Shown: positions 26,824 through 35,762, counted from the first letter of the stretch. The stretch: 64,000 nucleotides of DNA from Rhodocyclaceae bacterium (GCA_020445945.1 JAGRFQ010000016.1:1-64000); one strand, 5' to 3'. Notes: generated by a model from the letters alone, not told the origin. A program made the numbers and translations.

Positions 26824-27675
26824 GTGGACATCAAAACGATTGGCGTGGTCGGGTCGGGCACGATGGGGAATGGTATTGCGCAGGCATTTGCGGTCGCAGG
26901 GGTGGATGTGGTGATGACCGATATTGCGGCCGAGGCACTGGTGCGCGCGATGGCGTCGGTGTCGGGCAGTCTCGATCGTCTGATCAAAAAGGAAAAAATG
27001 GATGACGCCCAGAAGGCTGCAGCGCTGGCGCGAATCGAGACATCGACGGACCTGAACAGCCTGGCGCAGTGCGATGTGATCATCGAGGCGGCCACCGAGA
27101 ACCTCTCGGTCAAGCTCAAGTTGTTTGCCCAACTGGACGACATTGCGCGTGCTGACGCAGTGCTGGCCAGTAACACGTCGTCGATTTCGATCACCAAACT
27201 TGCCGCGGCGACGCGTCGTCCGCAGCAGGTCATCGGCATGCACTTCTTCAATCCGGTGCCGTTGATGGGGTTGGTTGAATTGATTCGCGGTCTGCAGACC
27301 AGCGATGCGACCCATGCCCGCGCCGAAGCGGCGGTGGCGCTGGTGGGGAAAACCGCGGTTCAGGTCAGGAACAGCCCGGGATTCGTGGTCAACCGGATGC
27401 TGTGTCCGATGATCAACGAGGCGGTGTTCGCGCTGCAGGAAGGCTTGGCGACGGCGGAGGAAATCGATACCGCGATGTGCCTCGGCGCAAATCATCCCAT
27501 CGGTCCGCTGGCCTTGTGCGACCTGATCGGTCTCGACGTCCAGCTGGCGGTCATGCAGGTGTTGTTCGAAGGGTTCAAGGACCCCAAATACCGCGCCGCG
27601 CCCTTGCTGGTTGAAATGGTCGAGGCCGGGTATCTGGGGCGCAAGAGCGGCCGCGGGTTCTTTAGCTACGACTGA
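26824..27675 (+). CDS. hbd: 3-hydroxybutyryl-CoA dehydrogenase
   Basis: NAD(P)-dependent oxidation of 3-hydroxyacyl-CoA to 3-oxoacyl-CoA in short-chain fatty acid, PHB or phenylacetate breakdown. 283 aa. Rossmann motif GVVGSGTMGNGIAQAFA at the start, ASNTSSISITKLA, the catalytic His in GMHFFNPVPLMGLVE, and the C-terminal RKSGRGFFSYD. GTG start with GGAGGAG upstream. It stands alone, not in a paa or fad operon, so its pathway is not set by context. Confidence 0.9.
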   Translation: MDIKTIGVVGSGTMGNGIAQAFAVAGVDVVMTDIAAEALVRAMASVSGSLDRLIKKEKMDDAQKAAALARIETSTDLNSLAQCDVIIEAATENLSVKLKLFAQLDDIARADAVLASNTSSISITKLAAATRRPQQVIGMHFFNPVPLMGLVELIRGLQTSDATHARAEAAVALVGKTAVQVRNSPGFVVNRMLCPMINEAVFALQEGLATAEEIDTAMCLGANHPIGPLALCDLIGLDVQLAVMQVLFEGFKDPKYRAAPLLVEMVEAGYLGRKSGRGFFSYD

Positions 27676-27696
27676 GCGGGCGCGCCCCTCAAGGCA

Positions 27697-27723
27697 CGCG
27701 CCCGGCGCCGCCCCCCGGGCGCG
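27697..27723. terminator. GC-rich hairpin between convergent genes
   Basis: A 9-bp perfect stem CGCGCCCGG/CCGGGCGCG with a 9-nt loop, between the ends of the hydroxybutyryl-CoA dehydrogenase and CitE-like genes. It lacks a T run, so termination may need Rho. Confidence 0.45.
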
Positions 27724-27729
27724 GTCGGC

Positions 27730-28713
27730 TCAGTCTGCGAAGAAACGGGCGGCGACCGTTTTCGGGAGTGGAACGCCCGTCGTGTGCGCGCGTTTGAGCA
27801 GGGTCCAGTAGTAACGATAAGAGGCGCGGTCGTGCAGCTTGCCGGCGTGCTGGATCGGCCCCCAGCTGGCATCCTGTGCGGCGCCGAGAATTTCGACCGC
27901 GTGTTCGACTTCGGAGAAGTCAGGGCGCATGGCGGCAAGGATCGGCTCGATCTGGTTGGGATGAATGCTCCACATGCGCAGGTAGCCGAAGCGCTCGCGC
28001 GCGCAGGCGGCGTCGCGCCGAATGTAGTCGATGTCCTTGAGTTCGGTGGTGACGTTGTGGCTCGGGATTACGCCATGCGCGAGCGCGGCGGCGGCGATGT
28101 CGCACTTGGCCCGCACGATAAGCGGGTGTTCGAACTGACCGGGACTGCGCATCGCGTCGCCGGGAATGGCGCCGTGATGTGCGCTGACGAAGTCCATCAG
28201 GCCGAAATCGAGGCTTTCAACCGCGTCGATGGCTGCAATCTGCCACGCATCGCGCAGCGCTCCGTGGGTTTCGATAAGGACGTGGACCGGCAGCGGGCGC
28301 GCGATGCCGGCCTCTGCCAGACGCGCCTCCAGATAGCGGATCTGGGTATGTACGTCATCGACCGAGCGCGGTTTCGGCAGCGTGATGAAGGCCAGCCGGG
28401 TTGCCGCTTCGCGAACCAGGATGTCGATGTCCATCTGCCAGTGCGGATGGGTGATGTCGTGCACACGGGCGCCCACACGGCCGAAACGGTTGTCTTCGCT
28501 CATCACCATGGCTGCGGCCATGTGAGCGTGTTCGGTTTCCTGCCCGGCGCGGGCACCGTCTTCGCAGTCGCAGGTGATATCAAACACCGGGCCAAGTTCT
28601 TGCTGGAGGCCAAGCACTTTGCGGATCAGTTTTTCGCTGCCGGCATAGTGATCAACCGCGGGCAGCTCGGGCAGGGCGCGTTCGCCTTGAAACAGGACGT
28701 GTTCTGGGTGCAT
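27730..28713 (-). CDS. CitE-like HpcH/HpaI aldolase-family protein
   Basis: 327 aa. TIM-barrel lyase related to citrate lyase beta subunit and malyl-CoA lyases. DITCDCEDGARAG carries the Mg-binding acids, VHVLIETHGALRDAW the second metal-binding Glu, and LRMWSIHPNQIEPI is a family landmark near the C-terminus. The other citrate lyase subunits (CitD, CitF) are absent, so it is probably a stand-alone acyl-CoA lyase or thioesterase rather than citrate lyase. It follows mdh on the same strand after a strong terminator. Close association with mdh suggests a malyl- or citramalyl-CoA type reaction, which is inference. Confidence 0.85.
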   Translation of the reverse strand: MHPEHVLFQGERALPELPAVDHYAGSEKLIRKVLGLQQELGPVFDITCDCEDGARAGQETEHAHMAAAMVMSEDNRFGRVGARVHDITHPHWQMDIDILVREAATRLAFITLPKPRSVDDVHTQIRYLEARLAEAGIARPLPVHVLIETHGALRDAWQIAAIDAVESLDFGLMDFVSAHHGAIPGDAMRSPGQFEHPLIVRAKCDIAAAALAHGVIPSHNVTTELKDIDYIRRDAACARERFGYLRMWSIHPNQIEPILAAMRPDFSEVEHAVEILGAAQDASWGPIQHAGKLHDRASYRYYWTLLKRAHTTGVPLPKTVAARFFAD

Positions 28714-28756
28714 GGCAGGAGGCTCTGGCTGAAGAATTGCGTGGCGAAGCAGGATA

Positions 28757-28790
28757 ACAAAAAACGCGGGGGCGTTTCCGCCCCCGCGTT
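28757..28790 (-). terminator. Terminator of mdh
   Basis: A 12-bp perfect stem (AACGCGGGGGCG and its complement, 4-nt loop), followed on the minus strand by a T run, 24 bp after the mdh stop codon. Confidence 0.9.
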
Positions 28791-28813
28791 CAATGCTGCT
28801 GCGTGCGGCTTGA

Positions 28814-29806
28814 TCAGCCGAGCAGGTCTTTCACGCCGTCGCGCTCTTCGAGCAACTCGTTGAGCGTGTGGGTCATGCGCTCGCGCGAGAAGGCATCGAT
28901 GTCCAGGCCCTGGACGATCTTGTACTGACCGTTTTCAGTGGTGCAGGGGAAGCCGTAGATGATGCCTTCCGGAATGTCGTAGGAGCCATCGGACGGGACG
29001 CCCATGGTGACCCATTCGCCATTCGAGCCCAGCGCCCAGTCGCGGATGTGGTCGATGGCGGCGTTGGCGGCCGAGGCGGCGGAGGACAGGCCGCGCGCTT
29101 CAATGATGGCTGCGCCGCGCTTGCCGACGGTGGGCAGGAAGGTGTCGCGGTTCCATGCGTCGTCGTTGATCAGGCCTTTGACGCCGTCGCCATTGGAGGT
29201 GCAGAAGCGGTAGTCGGCGTACATCGTCGGCGAGTGGTTGCCCCACACCACCAGGCTCTTCAGGCTGGAGACTTCGCGCCCCGACTTGGTGGCCAGTTGG
29301 GACAGCGCACGGTTGTGGTCAAGGCGCAGCATGCCGGTGAAGTTCTTGCTGTTTACGCGGCCATATTTTTCAGCCGTCTTCATGGCGATGTAGGCGTTGG
29401 TGTTGCACGGGTTGCCGACCACCAGGACCTTGCACTCCGGGTCTGCGTGCTGGCCGATGGCTGCGCCCTGAACGGTAAAGATTTTGGCGTTTTCAGTCAG
29501 CAGGTCCTTGCGCTCCATGCCGGGACCGCGCGGACGGGCGCCGACCAGAAGGGCGACCTGGGCATCCTTGAAAGCGACGTTCGGGTCGTCGGTGGCCAGC
29601 ATGCCGGCGAGCAGGGGGAAGGCGCAGTCTTCGAGTTCCATCATGACGCCCTTGACTGCTTTCTGGGCCTGCGGCAGGTCGAGCAGCTGGAGGATGACGG
29701 GCTGATCCTTGCCGAGCATTTCACCGCTGGCAATACGGAACAACAGGCTGTAACCGATCTGACCGGCTGCGCCGGTGATGGCGACGCGGACTGGGGCTTT
29801 GCTCAT
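28814..29806 (-). CDS. mdh: Malate dehydrogenase
   Basis: NAD-dependent interconversion of malate and oxaloacetate in the TCA cycle. 330 aa, the long cytosolic-type (group 2) MDH usual in betaproteobacteria. [21 protein letters not shown] is the NAD site, [15 protein letters not shown] contains the substrate arginines, [10 protein letters not shown] follows, and the catalytic His is in [13 protein letters not shown]. The ATG at 29806 has GAGGGAG upstream; longer readings to 29914 have no such site. Divergent from the gntR-sdh operon and probably under shared control. Confidence 0.96.
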   Translation of the reverse strand: MSKAPVRVAITGAAGQIGYSLLFRIASGEMLGKDQPVILQLLDLPQAQKAVKGVMMELEDCAFPLLAGMLATDDPNVAFKDAQVALLVGARPRGPGMERKDLLTENAKIFTVQGAAIGQHADPECKVLVVGNPCNTNAYIAMKTAEKYGRVNSKNFTGMLRLDHNRALSQLATKSGREVSSLKSLVVWGNHSPTMYADYRFCTSNGDGVKGLINDDAWNRDTFLPTVGKRGAAIIEARGLSSAASAANAAIDHIRDWALGSNGEWVTMGVPSDGSYDIPEGIIYGFPCTTENGQYKIVQGLDIDAFSRERMTHTLNELLEERDGVKDLLG

Positions 29807-29915
29807 GGACGACTCCCTCTCGATGTGTGTTTTGAAATCCGTGCCCGGACACATTTGGATTACTGCCTTTTGATGGCTGGCAGTGAATATCGCTGGCGTG
29901 TCCGATTCGCGCAAA

Positions 29916-29945
29916 ATGGTATGTTATACCGAACTGCAAAGTCAA
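29916..29945 (-). promoter_or_regulatory. Probable sigma-70 promoter of mdh with overlapping operator
   Basis: On the minus strand TTGACT and TACCAT are 18 bp apart. The inverted repeat GGTAT-GTT-ATACC (29918-29930) covers the -10 box and part of the spacer, a typical place for a repressor. The GT...TA...AC layout fits HutC-type GntR sites. Binding is inferred. Confidence 0.5.
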
Positions 29946-29956
29946 TTCACGTTTTT

Positions 29957-29972
29957 TATCTTATATAAGATA
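29957..29972. promoter_or_regulatory. 16-bp perfect palindrome upstream of gntR
   Basis: TATCTTATATAAGATA is an AT-rich perfect palindrome 48 bp before the gntR ATG, between the divergent mdh and gntR. A candidate autoregulatory or other operator site. It lacks the GT/AC flanks seen in the other two dyads nearby. Confidence 0.45.
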
Positions 29973-30019
29973 GAAGACATGATATGGACGCTTTTCAAGT
30001 TTTGTGATGAAATACGCCG

Positions 30020-30748
30020 ATGACACCCGCGTCCCCCACCTTTAGTCCGCTCTATCGCCAGATCAAAAGTCTGATGCTGCATGCGCTTGAGTCCGGTGAG
30101 TGGCATCCGGGCAACGCGATTCCAAGCGAGCAGGAGTTGGCCGGACGGTTTGGCGTGAGCCAGGGGACGGTGCGCAAGGCGATCGACGAAATGGCCGCCG
30201 AAAATCTGCTGGTTCGCAAGCAGGGCAAGGGCACTTTCGTTGCTTCGCATAATGATCCGCGGGCCTTGTTTCGTTTCCTCCGCCTGGTGCCGGAGGGGGA
30301 GGGTCTCTCTCATCCAGTAAGCGTTCCGCTGGAGTGCTGGCGCGCAAAGGCCGGTCAAGAGGCGTCGCGCGTTCTGGCGATTGATGCCGGCGATCCCATC
30401 AACATCGTGCGCCGCTTGCTGAAATTTAGCGCAAAACCCGTTGTTGTTGACGAAATTTATCTGCCTGGTGAAATATTCCAGGGGCTGACGCTCGAGATGC
30501 TCCAGGACTGGCAGGGGTCGCTCTACAGTTTGTTCGAGTCCCGCTTCGGCCTGCGAATGATACGCGCCGAAGAGCGTATCCGCGCCGTGGAGGCGGATCG
30601 TGCCACGGCAGACATCCTGAACGTGAAGGAGGGGGTGCCCCTGCTGTCGGTAGAACGGGTGACCTATACCTACGGAGATCGGCCGGTGGAGTGGCGCCGC
30701 GGACTGTATTCGACGGCCGAGCACTACTATCTCAATGAATTGAATTAA
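30020..30748 (+). CDS. GntR/HutC-family transcriptional regulator
   Basis: 242 aa. The N-terminal winged helix is typical: PLYRQIKSLMLHAL, AIPSEQELAGRFGVSQGTVRKAIDEM and LVRKQGKGTFVA. The C-terminal UTRA-type effector domain includes VDEIYLPGEIF and GLRMIRAEERI, ending EWRRGLYSTAEHYYLNEL. It sits between mdh and sdhC at the head of the TCA-cycle block, as in other betaproteobacteria, and is the likely local regulator. Its effector is unknown; an organic acid of the cycle is a reasonable guess. Confidence 0.92.
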   Translation: MTPASPTFSPLYRQIKSLMLHALESGEWHPGNAIPSEQELAGRFGVSQGTVRKAIDEMAAENLLVRKQGKGTFVASHNDPRALFRFLRLVPEGEGLSHPVSVPLECWRAKAGQEASRVLAIDAGDPINIVRRLLKFSAKPVVVDEIYLPGEIFQGLTLEMLQDWQGSLYSLFESRFGLRMIRAEERIRAVEADRATADILNVKEGVPLLSVERVTYTYGDRPVEWRRGLYSTAEHYYLNELN

Positions 30749-30777
30749 TGGCTGTGACGCTTCGGGTCAGCTACTTG

Positions 30778-30793
30778 TAAGCGTATATACTTA
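30778..30793. promoter_or_regulatory. Inverted repeat before sdhC, candidate GntR operator
   Basis: TAAGCGTATATACTTA is a 16-bp imperfect dyad (12 of 16 positions symmetric) with the perfect core GTATATAC, which fits the GT-TA-AC core of HutC-subgroup sites. It contains a possible -10 box, TATACT, and lies 57 bp before sdhC. Confidence 0.45.
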
Positions 30794-30849
30794 TTGTTTT
30801 TCGTGGGAGTAAGGTGGCGGGTGTGCCGCCGTACATTGAGGGGGAAGTA

Positions 30850-31239
30850 ATGTCAGAAGTGACAGCCAGAAAACAGCGGCCGAAGCATTTGGCGCTGAAC
30901 GAAATCCGCTTGCCGTTACCGGGTTTTGTTTCCATTCTGCACAGGGTAAGTGGCGCAGGATTGTTCCTGATGCTGCCTTTGCTCCTGTCTTTGTTTGCGA
31001 ATAGTGTCGGCTCGCCCGAGTCGTTTGCTGCTTACAAGGAAACGGTTTCGAATCCGCTGGTCAAGCTGATTCTGTTCGGTCTGTTGTGGGCCTATCTGCA
31101 TCATTTCTGTGCCGGCATCCGCTTTCTGTTTCTGGATGCGCATACCGGGCTGGATCTTCCTGCTGCGCGCAAGACGTCGAAGATTGTGCTGGGCGTAAGC
31201 ATTGCACTGACCCTTATCATCGGGGTGAAACTATGGTGA
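30850..31239 (+). CDS. sdhC: Succinate dehydrogenase cytochrome b556 subunit SdhC
   Basis: Membrane anchor of complex II, binding haem b and ubiquinone with SdhD. 129 aa with three membrane helices. LPLPGFVSILHRVSGAGLFL is the conserved opening with the quinone-site Ser and Arg, and LWAYLHHFCAGIRFLFLD holds the haem-ligand His region. The ATG at 30850 has GAGGGGAAG upstream; an in-frame start 36 bp earlier adds residues outside the family pattern. First gene of sdhCDAB; it overlaps sdhD by 7 bp. Confidence 0.94.
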   Translation: MSEVTARKQRPKHLALNEIRLPLPGFVSILHRVSGAGLFLMLPLLLSLFANSVGSPESFAAYKETVSNPLVKLILFGLLWAYLHHFCAGIRFLFLDAHTGLDLPAARKTSKIVLGVSIALTLIIGVKLW

Positions 31240-31580
31240 AACCACATATCGTAGGGGCCCACTACGGCTTGCGCGACTGGCTTGGTCAGCGCGTGACCGC
31301 TGTGCTGATGGCCTTGTACACCGTCATTTTTGCGTTTAATGCGCTGATGCTGCCGGAGATGAGTTACGAGGCCTGGAGCGGCATGTTCGGCGGTGGCTTC
31401 ATGCAGTTCGCGACCTTCCTGTTCTTTATGTCGCTTTTCTATCACGCGTGGGTTGGGGTTCGTGACATCTTCATGGACTACATCAAGCCCGTCGGCGTGC
31501 GCCTTGCGCTGCACGTTATCGTCTTGTTCCTGCTCATCGGCTATGCCGGATGGGTGGCCCGGATTCTGTGGAGGCTGTGA
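31233..31580 (+). CDS. sdhD: Succinate dehydrogenase membrane anchor SdhD
   Basis: Second membrane anchor of complex II. 115 aa, three membrane helices. The signature HAWVGVRDIFMDYIKP carries the haem-ligand region and the Asp-Tyr of the quinone site. The N-terminus reads VGAHYGLRDWLGQRVTAVLMALY. Its ATG lies inside the end of sdhC, so the two are translationally coupled. Confidence 0.93.
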   Translation: MVKPHIVGAHYGLRDWLGQRVTAVLMALYTVIFAFNALMLPEMSYEAWSGMFGGGFMQFATFLFFMSLFYHAWVGVRDIFMDYIKPVGVRLALHVIVLFLLIGYAGWVARILWRL

Positions 31581-31582
31581 GC

Positions 31583-33376
31583 GTGAAAGTCGCGAAGCGT
31601 AGTTACGATGCGGTAATTGTGGGTGCCGGTGGCGCGGGCTTGCGCGCTGCGCTGCAATTGTCCGAGGCGGGTCTCAAAACCGCTGTTCTTACCAAAGTGT
31701 TCCCGACCCGTTCGCACACCGTGGCAGCCCAGGGTGGCGTTGCGGCGTCGTTGGGGAATTCAACCGAAGACAACTGGCACTGGCACATGTATGACACCGT
31801 CAAGGGGTCGGACTGGCTCGGTGATCAGGATGCCATCGAGTTCATGTGCAAGAAAGCCAACGAAGTCGTGGTCGAGCTTGAGCACTATGGCATGCCGTTC
31901 GACCGCCTCGATAATGGCAAAATTTATCAGCGCCCCTTTGGCGGTCACTCCCAGAACTATGGCAAAACCCCGGTGTCGCGTTCCTGTGCCGCGGCCGACC
32001 GCACCGGTCATGCCATGTTGCACGCGCTGTATCAGCGCAATGTGCGCGCCAATACGCAGTTTTTTGTCGAGTGGATGGCGCTTGATCTGATTCGCGATGC
32101 CGATGGCGACGTGGTCGGTGTTACGGCTATGGAAATGGAAACCGGCGAGGTGTCGATCTTCCATGCCAAGGCAACCATTTTCGCTACCGGTGGCGCCGGG
32201 CGTATCTATTACAGCTCGACCAATGCCTTCATCAACACCGGAGACGGTGTCGGCATGGCCGCGCGTGCAGGTGTGCCGCTGGAAGACATGGAGTTCTGGC
32301 AGTTCCACCCGACCGGCGTGGCCGGTGCCGGGGTGCTGATTACCGAAGGCGTGCGTGGCGAAGGCGGTATTTTGCGCAACAGTTCGGGCGATCGCTTCAT
32401 GGAGCGTTATGCGCCGAACCTGAAAGATCTGGCCTCGCGCGACGTGGTCTCGCGCGCGATGACGACCGAGATCAACGAAGGGCGTGGCTGCGGTACCGAC
32501 AAGGACCATGTGCTGCTCGACATCACCCATCTGTCGCCCGATACGATCATGAAGCGTCTGCCGGGTATCCGCGAGATCTCGATCCAGTTCGCCGGTATCG
32601 ATCCGATCAAGGCGCCGATTCCGGTCGTGCCGACGTGTCACTACCAGATGGGCGGCATACCGACCAACTACAAAGGTCAGGTCGTCGCGCCGAAGGATGG
32701 CAATGCATCGAGCCCCGTGGCCGGTTTCTACGCCGCCGGCGAATGTGCCTGCGCCTCGGTGCACGGCGCCAACCGCCTGGGCACCAACTCGCTGCTCGAT
32801 TTGCTGGTCTTTGGCAAGTCCGCCGGTGAGACCGTGGTCGAGGACATCAAGAGCGGAAACCTCTCGCTCAAGGCCTTGCCTGAAGACGCTGCCGATCTGG
32901 CGCTGGCGCGCATGGCACGTCTCGAAAACCAGACCAACGGCACCGATGTGCACGAAGTGCGTCTCGCCATGCAGCGCACCATGCAGAAGCATGCCGGTGT
33001 GTTCCGCTTCTCCGATCTGCTCAAGGAAGGCGTTACCAAGATCATGGAAGTTGCCGAACAGGCCAAGCACACCCAGATCAAGGACAAGTCAAAGGTCTGG
33101 AATACGGCGCGGATGGAAGCGCTGGAGCTCGACAACCTGATCGAGGTGGCCAAGGCGACCATGACTTCGGCGGAAGCCCGCAAGGAATCGCGTGGCGCTC
33201 ACGTGCGTGACGATGCGCCGGATACGGCGGAATTCCCGAACGGCCGGCGTGACGATGAATGGCTCAAGCATACCTTGTGGTATAGCGAGGGCAATCGTCT
33301 CGATTACAAACCTGTGAATCTGCAACCGATGTCGGAAGATGTTGACCCGATCGCGCTTGCGACGCGGACTTACTAA
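31583..33376 (+). CDS. sdhA: Succinate dehydrogenase flavoprotein subunit SdhA
   Basis: Catalytic FAD subunit that oxidises succinate to fumarate. 597 aa. FAD-binding AVIVGAGGAGLRAAL, covalent-flavin His in TRSHTVAAQGG, active-site HPTGVAGAGVLITEGVRGEGG, and later GECACASVHGANRLGTNSLLDLLVFG. Two GTG starts are possible: 31577 lies only 2 nt from GGAGG, while 31583 has an 8-nt spacing and is preferred. It follows the sdhD stop by two bases. Confidence 0.96.
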   Translation: MKVAKRSYDAVIVGAGGAGLRAALQLSEAGLKTAVLTKVFPTRSHTVAAQGGVAASLGNSTEDNWHWHMYDTVKGSDWLGDQDAIEFMCKKANEVVVELEHYGMPFDRLDNGKIYQRPFGGHSQNYGKTPVSRSCAAADRTGHAMLHALYQRNVRANTQFFVEWMALDLIRDADGDVVGVTAMEMETGEVSIFHAKATIFATGGAGRIYYSSTNAFINTGDGVGMAARAGVPLEDMEFWQFHPTGVAGAGVLITEGVRGEGGILRNSSGDRFMERYAPNLKDLASRDVVSRAMTTEINEGRGCGTDKDHVLLDITHLSPDTIMKRLPGIREISIQFAGIDPIKAPIPVVPTCHYQMGGIPTNYKGQVVAPKDGNASSPVAGFYAAGECACASVHGANRLGTNSLLDLLVFGKSAGETVVEDIKSGNLSLKALPEDAADLALARMARLENQTNGTDVHEVRLAMQRTMQKHAGVFRFSDLLKEGVTKIMEVAEQAKHTQIKDKSKVWNTARMEALELDNLIEVAKATMTSAEARKESRGAHVRDDAPDTAEFPNGRRDDEWLKHTLWYSEGNRLDYKPVNLQPMSEDVDPIALATRTY

Positions 33377-33394
33377 GGGTCGAGGAACGAAAAA

Positions 33395-34108
33395 ATGAGT
33401 ACAAAACGTACCGTTCAATTCAAAATCTATCGTTACGACCCGGATCGCGACGACAAGCCGTACATGCAGGATATTTCAGTCGACCTCGAGCCGTCCGACA
33501 AGAAACTGCTGGACGCCCTGGTGCGCCTCAAGGTCAAGGACGATTCAACCTCCTTCCGCCGCTCGTGCCGCGAAGGGGTGTGCGGGTCCGATGCGATGAA
33601 CATCAACGGCAAAAACGGTCTGGCCTGCCTGACTGAGGTCGATGACCTCAAGCAGCCGATCGTGCTGCGCCCGCTGCCCGGTTTGCCGGTCATTCGTGAC
33701 CTGATCGTGGATATGACGCAGTTCTTCAAGCAATATCACTCGATCAAGCCGTATCTGGTCAACAACGATCCGGCGCCCGAGCGCGAGCGGCTGCAGTCGC
33801 CTGAGGACCGTGAGGAACTCAACGGGTTGTACGAGTGCATCTTGTGTGCTTGCTGCTCCACTTCGTGCCCGTCGTTCTGGTGGAATCCGGACAAGTTCGT
33901 CGGGCCGGCGGGCTTGCTGGCAGCGTACCGGTTCATTGCCGATACGCGTGACCAGGAGGCGAGCGAGCGGCTCGACAATCTTGAGGATCCGTACCGCCTG
34001 TTCCGTTGCCACACGATCATGAACTGTGTCGATGTTTGTCCGAAGAGCCTCAATCCGACGCGGGCCATCGGCAAGATCAAAGACATGATGGTGCGGCGCG
34101 CAGTATGA
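33395..34108 (+). CDS. sdhB: Succinate dehydrogenase iron-sulfur subunit SdhB
   Basis: Carries electrons from SdhA to quinone. 237 aa. The [2Fe-2S] ligands are in SCREGVCGSDAMNINGKNGLAC, the [4Fe-4S] ligands in CILCACCSTSCPSFWW with a later CP, and the [3Fe-4S] ligands in RCHTIMNCVDVCPK. The stop codon overlaps the sdhE start (ATGA). Confidence 0.96.
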   Translation: MSTKRTVQFKIYRYDPDRDDKPYMQDISVDLEPSDKKLLDALVRLKVKDDSTSFRRSCREGVCGSDAMNINGKNGLACLTEVDDLKQPIVLRPLPGLPVIRDLIVDMTQFFKQYHSIKPYLVNNDPAPERERLQSPEDREELNGLYECILCACCSTSCPSFWWNPDKFVGPAGLLAAYRFIADTRDQEASERLDNLEDPYRLFRCHTIMNCVDVCPKSLNPTRAIGKIKDMMVRRAV

Positions 34109-34371
34109 CGATGCATCGGGGCCGTGTGCGCTGGCATTGTCGTCGGGCCTTGCTTGAGCTCGACATTGTGCTCACACGTTTTCTCGAGCGGGATTTCGAC
34201 CAGTTGAGCGACGCTCAACTGGTCGACCTGCAAGATCTACTCAATCTTGAAGACCATGACCTGTGGGCCATGGTGAATGGCAGTACTGAATGCTCCGAGG
34301 CGCGATGGATGCCTTTCCTCGGCATGTTTCGCGAATCGGGTAGGGAAAGCACGATTGATAACAAGGGTTAA
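34105..34371 (+). CDS. sdhE: SdhE, FAD assembly factor of succinate dehydrogenase
   Basis: Small helical protein that promotes covalent flavin attachment to SdhA. 88 aa. Position (overlapping sdhB, followed by gltA) and pattern (LELDIVLTRFLERDFDQLSDAQLVDLQDLLNLEDHDLWAMV) match SdhE. The usual RGxxE flavinylation motif reads R-A-L-L-E here (CRRALLELD), with the glycine replaced by alanine, which is unusual. The rest of the five-helix bundle is intact. Confidence 0.9.
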   Translation: MTMHRGRVRWHCRRALLELDIVLTRFLERDFDQLSDAQLVDLQDLLNLEDHDLWAMVNGSTECSEARWMPFLGMFRESGRESTIDNKG

Positions 34372-34386
34372 CCCAAAGGACGAGTT

Positions 34387-35682
34387 ATGAGCACTGAACG
34401 TAGCGCTACTCTCACAGTCGACGGCCAGACCGTCGAGTTCCCCGTCATGACGGGTACGCACGGCAACGATGTCATCGACATTCGTACGCTGGGCGGCAAG
34501 ACCGGCCTCTTCACCTACGACTCCGGTTTCATGTCCACTGCCAGTTGCAAGTCGACCGTTACGTTCATTGACGGTGACAAGGGCGAGCTGCTGTACCGCG
34601 GCTATCCGATTGAGCAATTGGCCGACAACTGCAACTTCCTGGAAGTCGCATATCTGCTCAAGAACGGTGAGCTCCCGAACGCCACGCAAAAGAGTGACTT
34701 CGAGAACACCATCAAGAACCACACCATGCTGCACGACCAGATGACCAAGTTCTACTCGGGCTTCCGTCGTGACGCACATCCGATGGCGGTCATGGTCGGC
34801 GTGGTGGGTGCCCTTTCGGCCTTCTATCACGACGCACTCGATCTGCAGGATGCCGAACACCGCAACGTGTCCTTCAACCGCCTGGTCGCCAAGCTGCCCA
34901 CCATCGTTGCGATGGCGTACAAGTACAACACCGGGCAGCCCTTCATGTATCCGCGCAATGATCTTGGCTACACCGCCAACTTCATGCACATGATGTTCGG
35001 CACGCCGTGCGAAGAGTACAAGCCGAACCCGGTGCTGGTGCACGCGCTCGACACCATCTTCACGCTGCACGCGGATCACGAGCAAAATGCCTCGACCTCC
35101 ACCGTGCGTCTGGCCGGGTCCTCCGGCGCCAACCCCTTCGCCTGCATCTCGGCCGGCATCGCTTGCCTGTGGGGACCGTCGCATGGTGGCGCCAACGAAG
35201 CGTGCCTCAACATGCTCGAAGAGATCGGGGATGTGTCGCATGTGGGCGAGTACATCCAGCGCGCCAAGGACAAGAACGATCCGTTCAAGCTGATGGGCTT
35301 CGGTCACCGCGTCTACAAGAACTTCGATCCGCGTGCCAAGCTGATGCGCAAGGTGTGCTACGACGTACTGAGCGAACTCGGGCTCGAAAACGACCGCTTG
35401 TTCAAACTGGCAATGGAACTCGAGAAGATCGCGCTGGAAGATCAGTACTTCGTCGAGAAGAAGCTCTACCCGAACGTGGACTTCTACTCGGGCATCGTCC
35501 AGAAGGCGCTGGGTATCCCGACCTCGATGTTTACCTGCATCTTTGCGCTCGCCCGCACGGTCGGCTGGATGACCCAGTGGGAAGAAATGATGACCGATCC
35601 CGAATACAAGATCGGTCGTCCGCGGCAGCTTTACATTGGTGCCGCGCGCCGCGACGTCGTGCCTATCGGCCAGCGGTCCTGA
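34387..35682 (+). CDS. gltA: Citrate synthase (type II)
   Basis: Condenses acetyl-CoA and oxaloacetate. 431 aa, the long hexameric, NADH-sensitive Gram-negative type with the N-terminal beta domain ([20 protein letters not shown]). Catalytic residues: His in [11 protein letters not shown], His in [15 protein letters not shown], and Asp in YPNVDFYSG. CoA-binding Arg residues are near the C-terminus (GRPRQLYIG). GGACGAG precedes the ATG. Part of the sdh-gltA-odh transcription block. Confidence 0.97.
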   Translation: MSTERSATLTVDGQTVEFPVMTGTHGNDVIDIRTLGGKTGLFTYDSGFMSTASCKSTVTFIDGDKGELLYRGYPIEQLADNCNFLEVAYLLKNGELPNATQKSDFENTIKNHTMLHDQMTKFYSGFRRDAHPMAVMVGVVGALSAFYHDALDLQDAEHRNVSFNRLVAKLPTIVAMAYKYNTGQPFMYPRNDLGYTANFMHMMFGTPCEEYKPNPVLVHALDTIFTLHADHEQNASTSTVRLAGSSGANPFACISAGIACLWGPSHGGANEACLNMLEEIGDVSHVGEYIQRAKDKNDPFKLMGFGHRVYKNFDPRAKLMRKVCYDVLSELGLENDRLFKLAMELEKIALEDQYFVEKKLYPNVDFYSGIVQKALGIPTSMFTCIFALARTVGWMTQWEEMMTDPEYKIGRPRQLYIGAARRDVVPIGQRS

Positions 35683-35720
35683 AGGGAAATGAGGGAGAGG
35701 GCAACCAACAATAAGTAAAT

Positions 35721-35762
35721 GCAACACGGGATGATCACCTCGGCGTGATCATCCCGTGTTGC
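35721..35762 (+). other. Strong stem-loop between gltA and odhA without a U tract
   Basis: A perfect 18-bp stem (GCAACACGGGATGATCAC and its complement) with a 6-nt loop. No T run follows, so this is more likely an mRNA-processing or stability element, or a Rho-linked attenuator, than a classical terminator. The odhA start is 65 bp further on. Confidence 0.7.
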
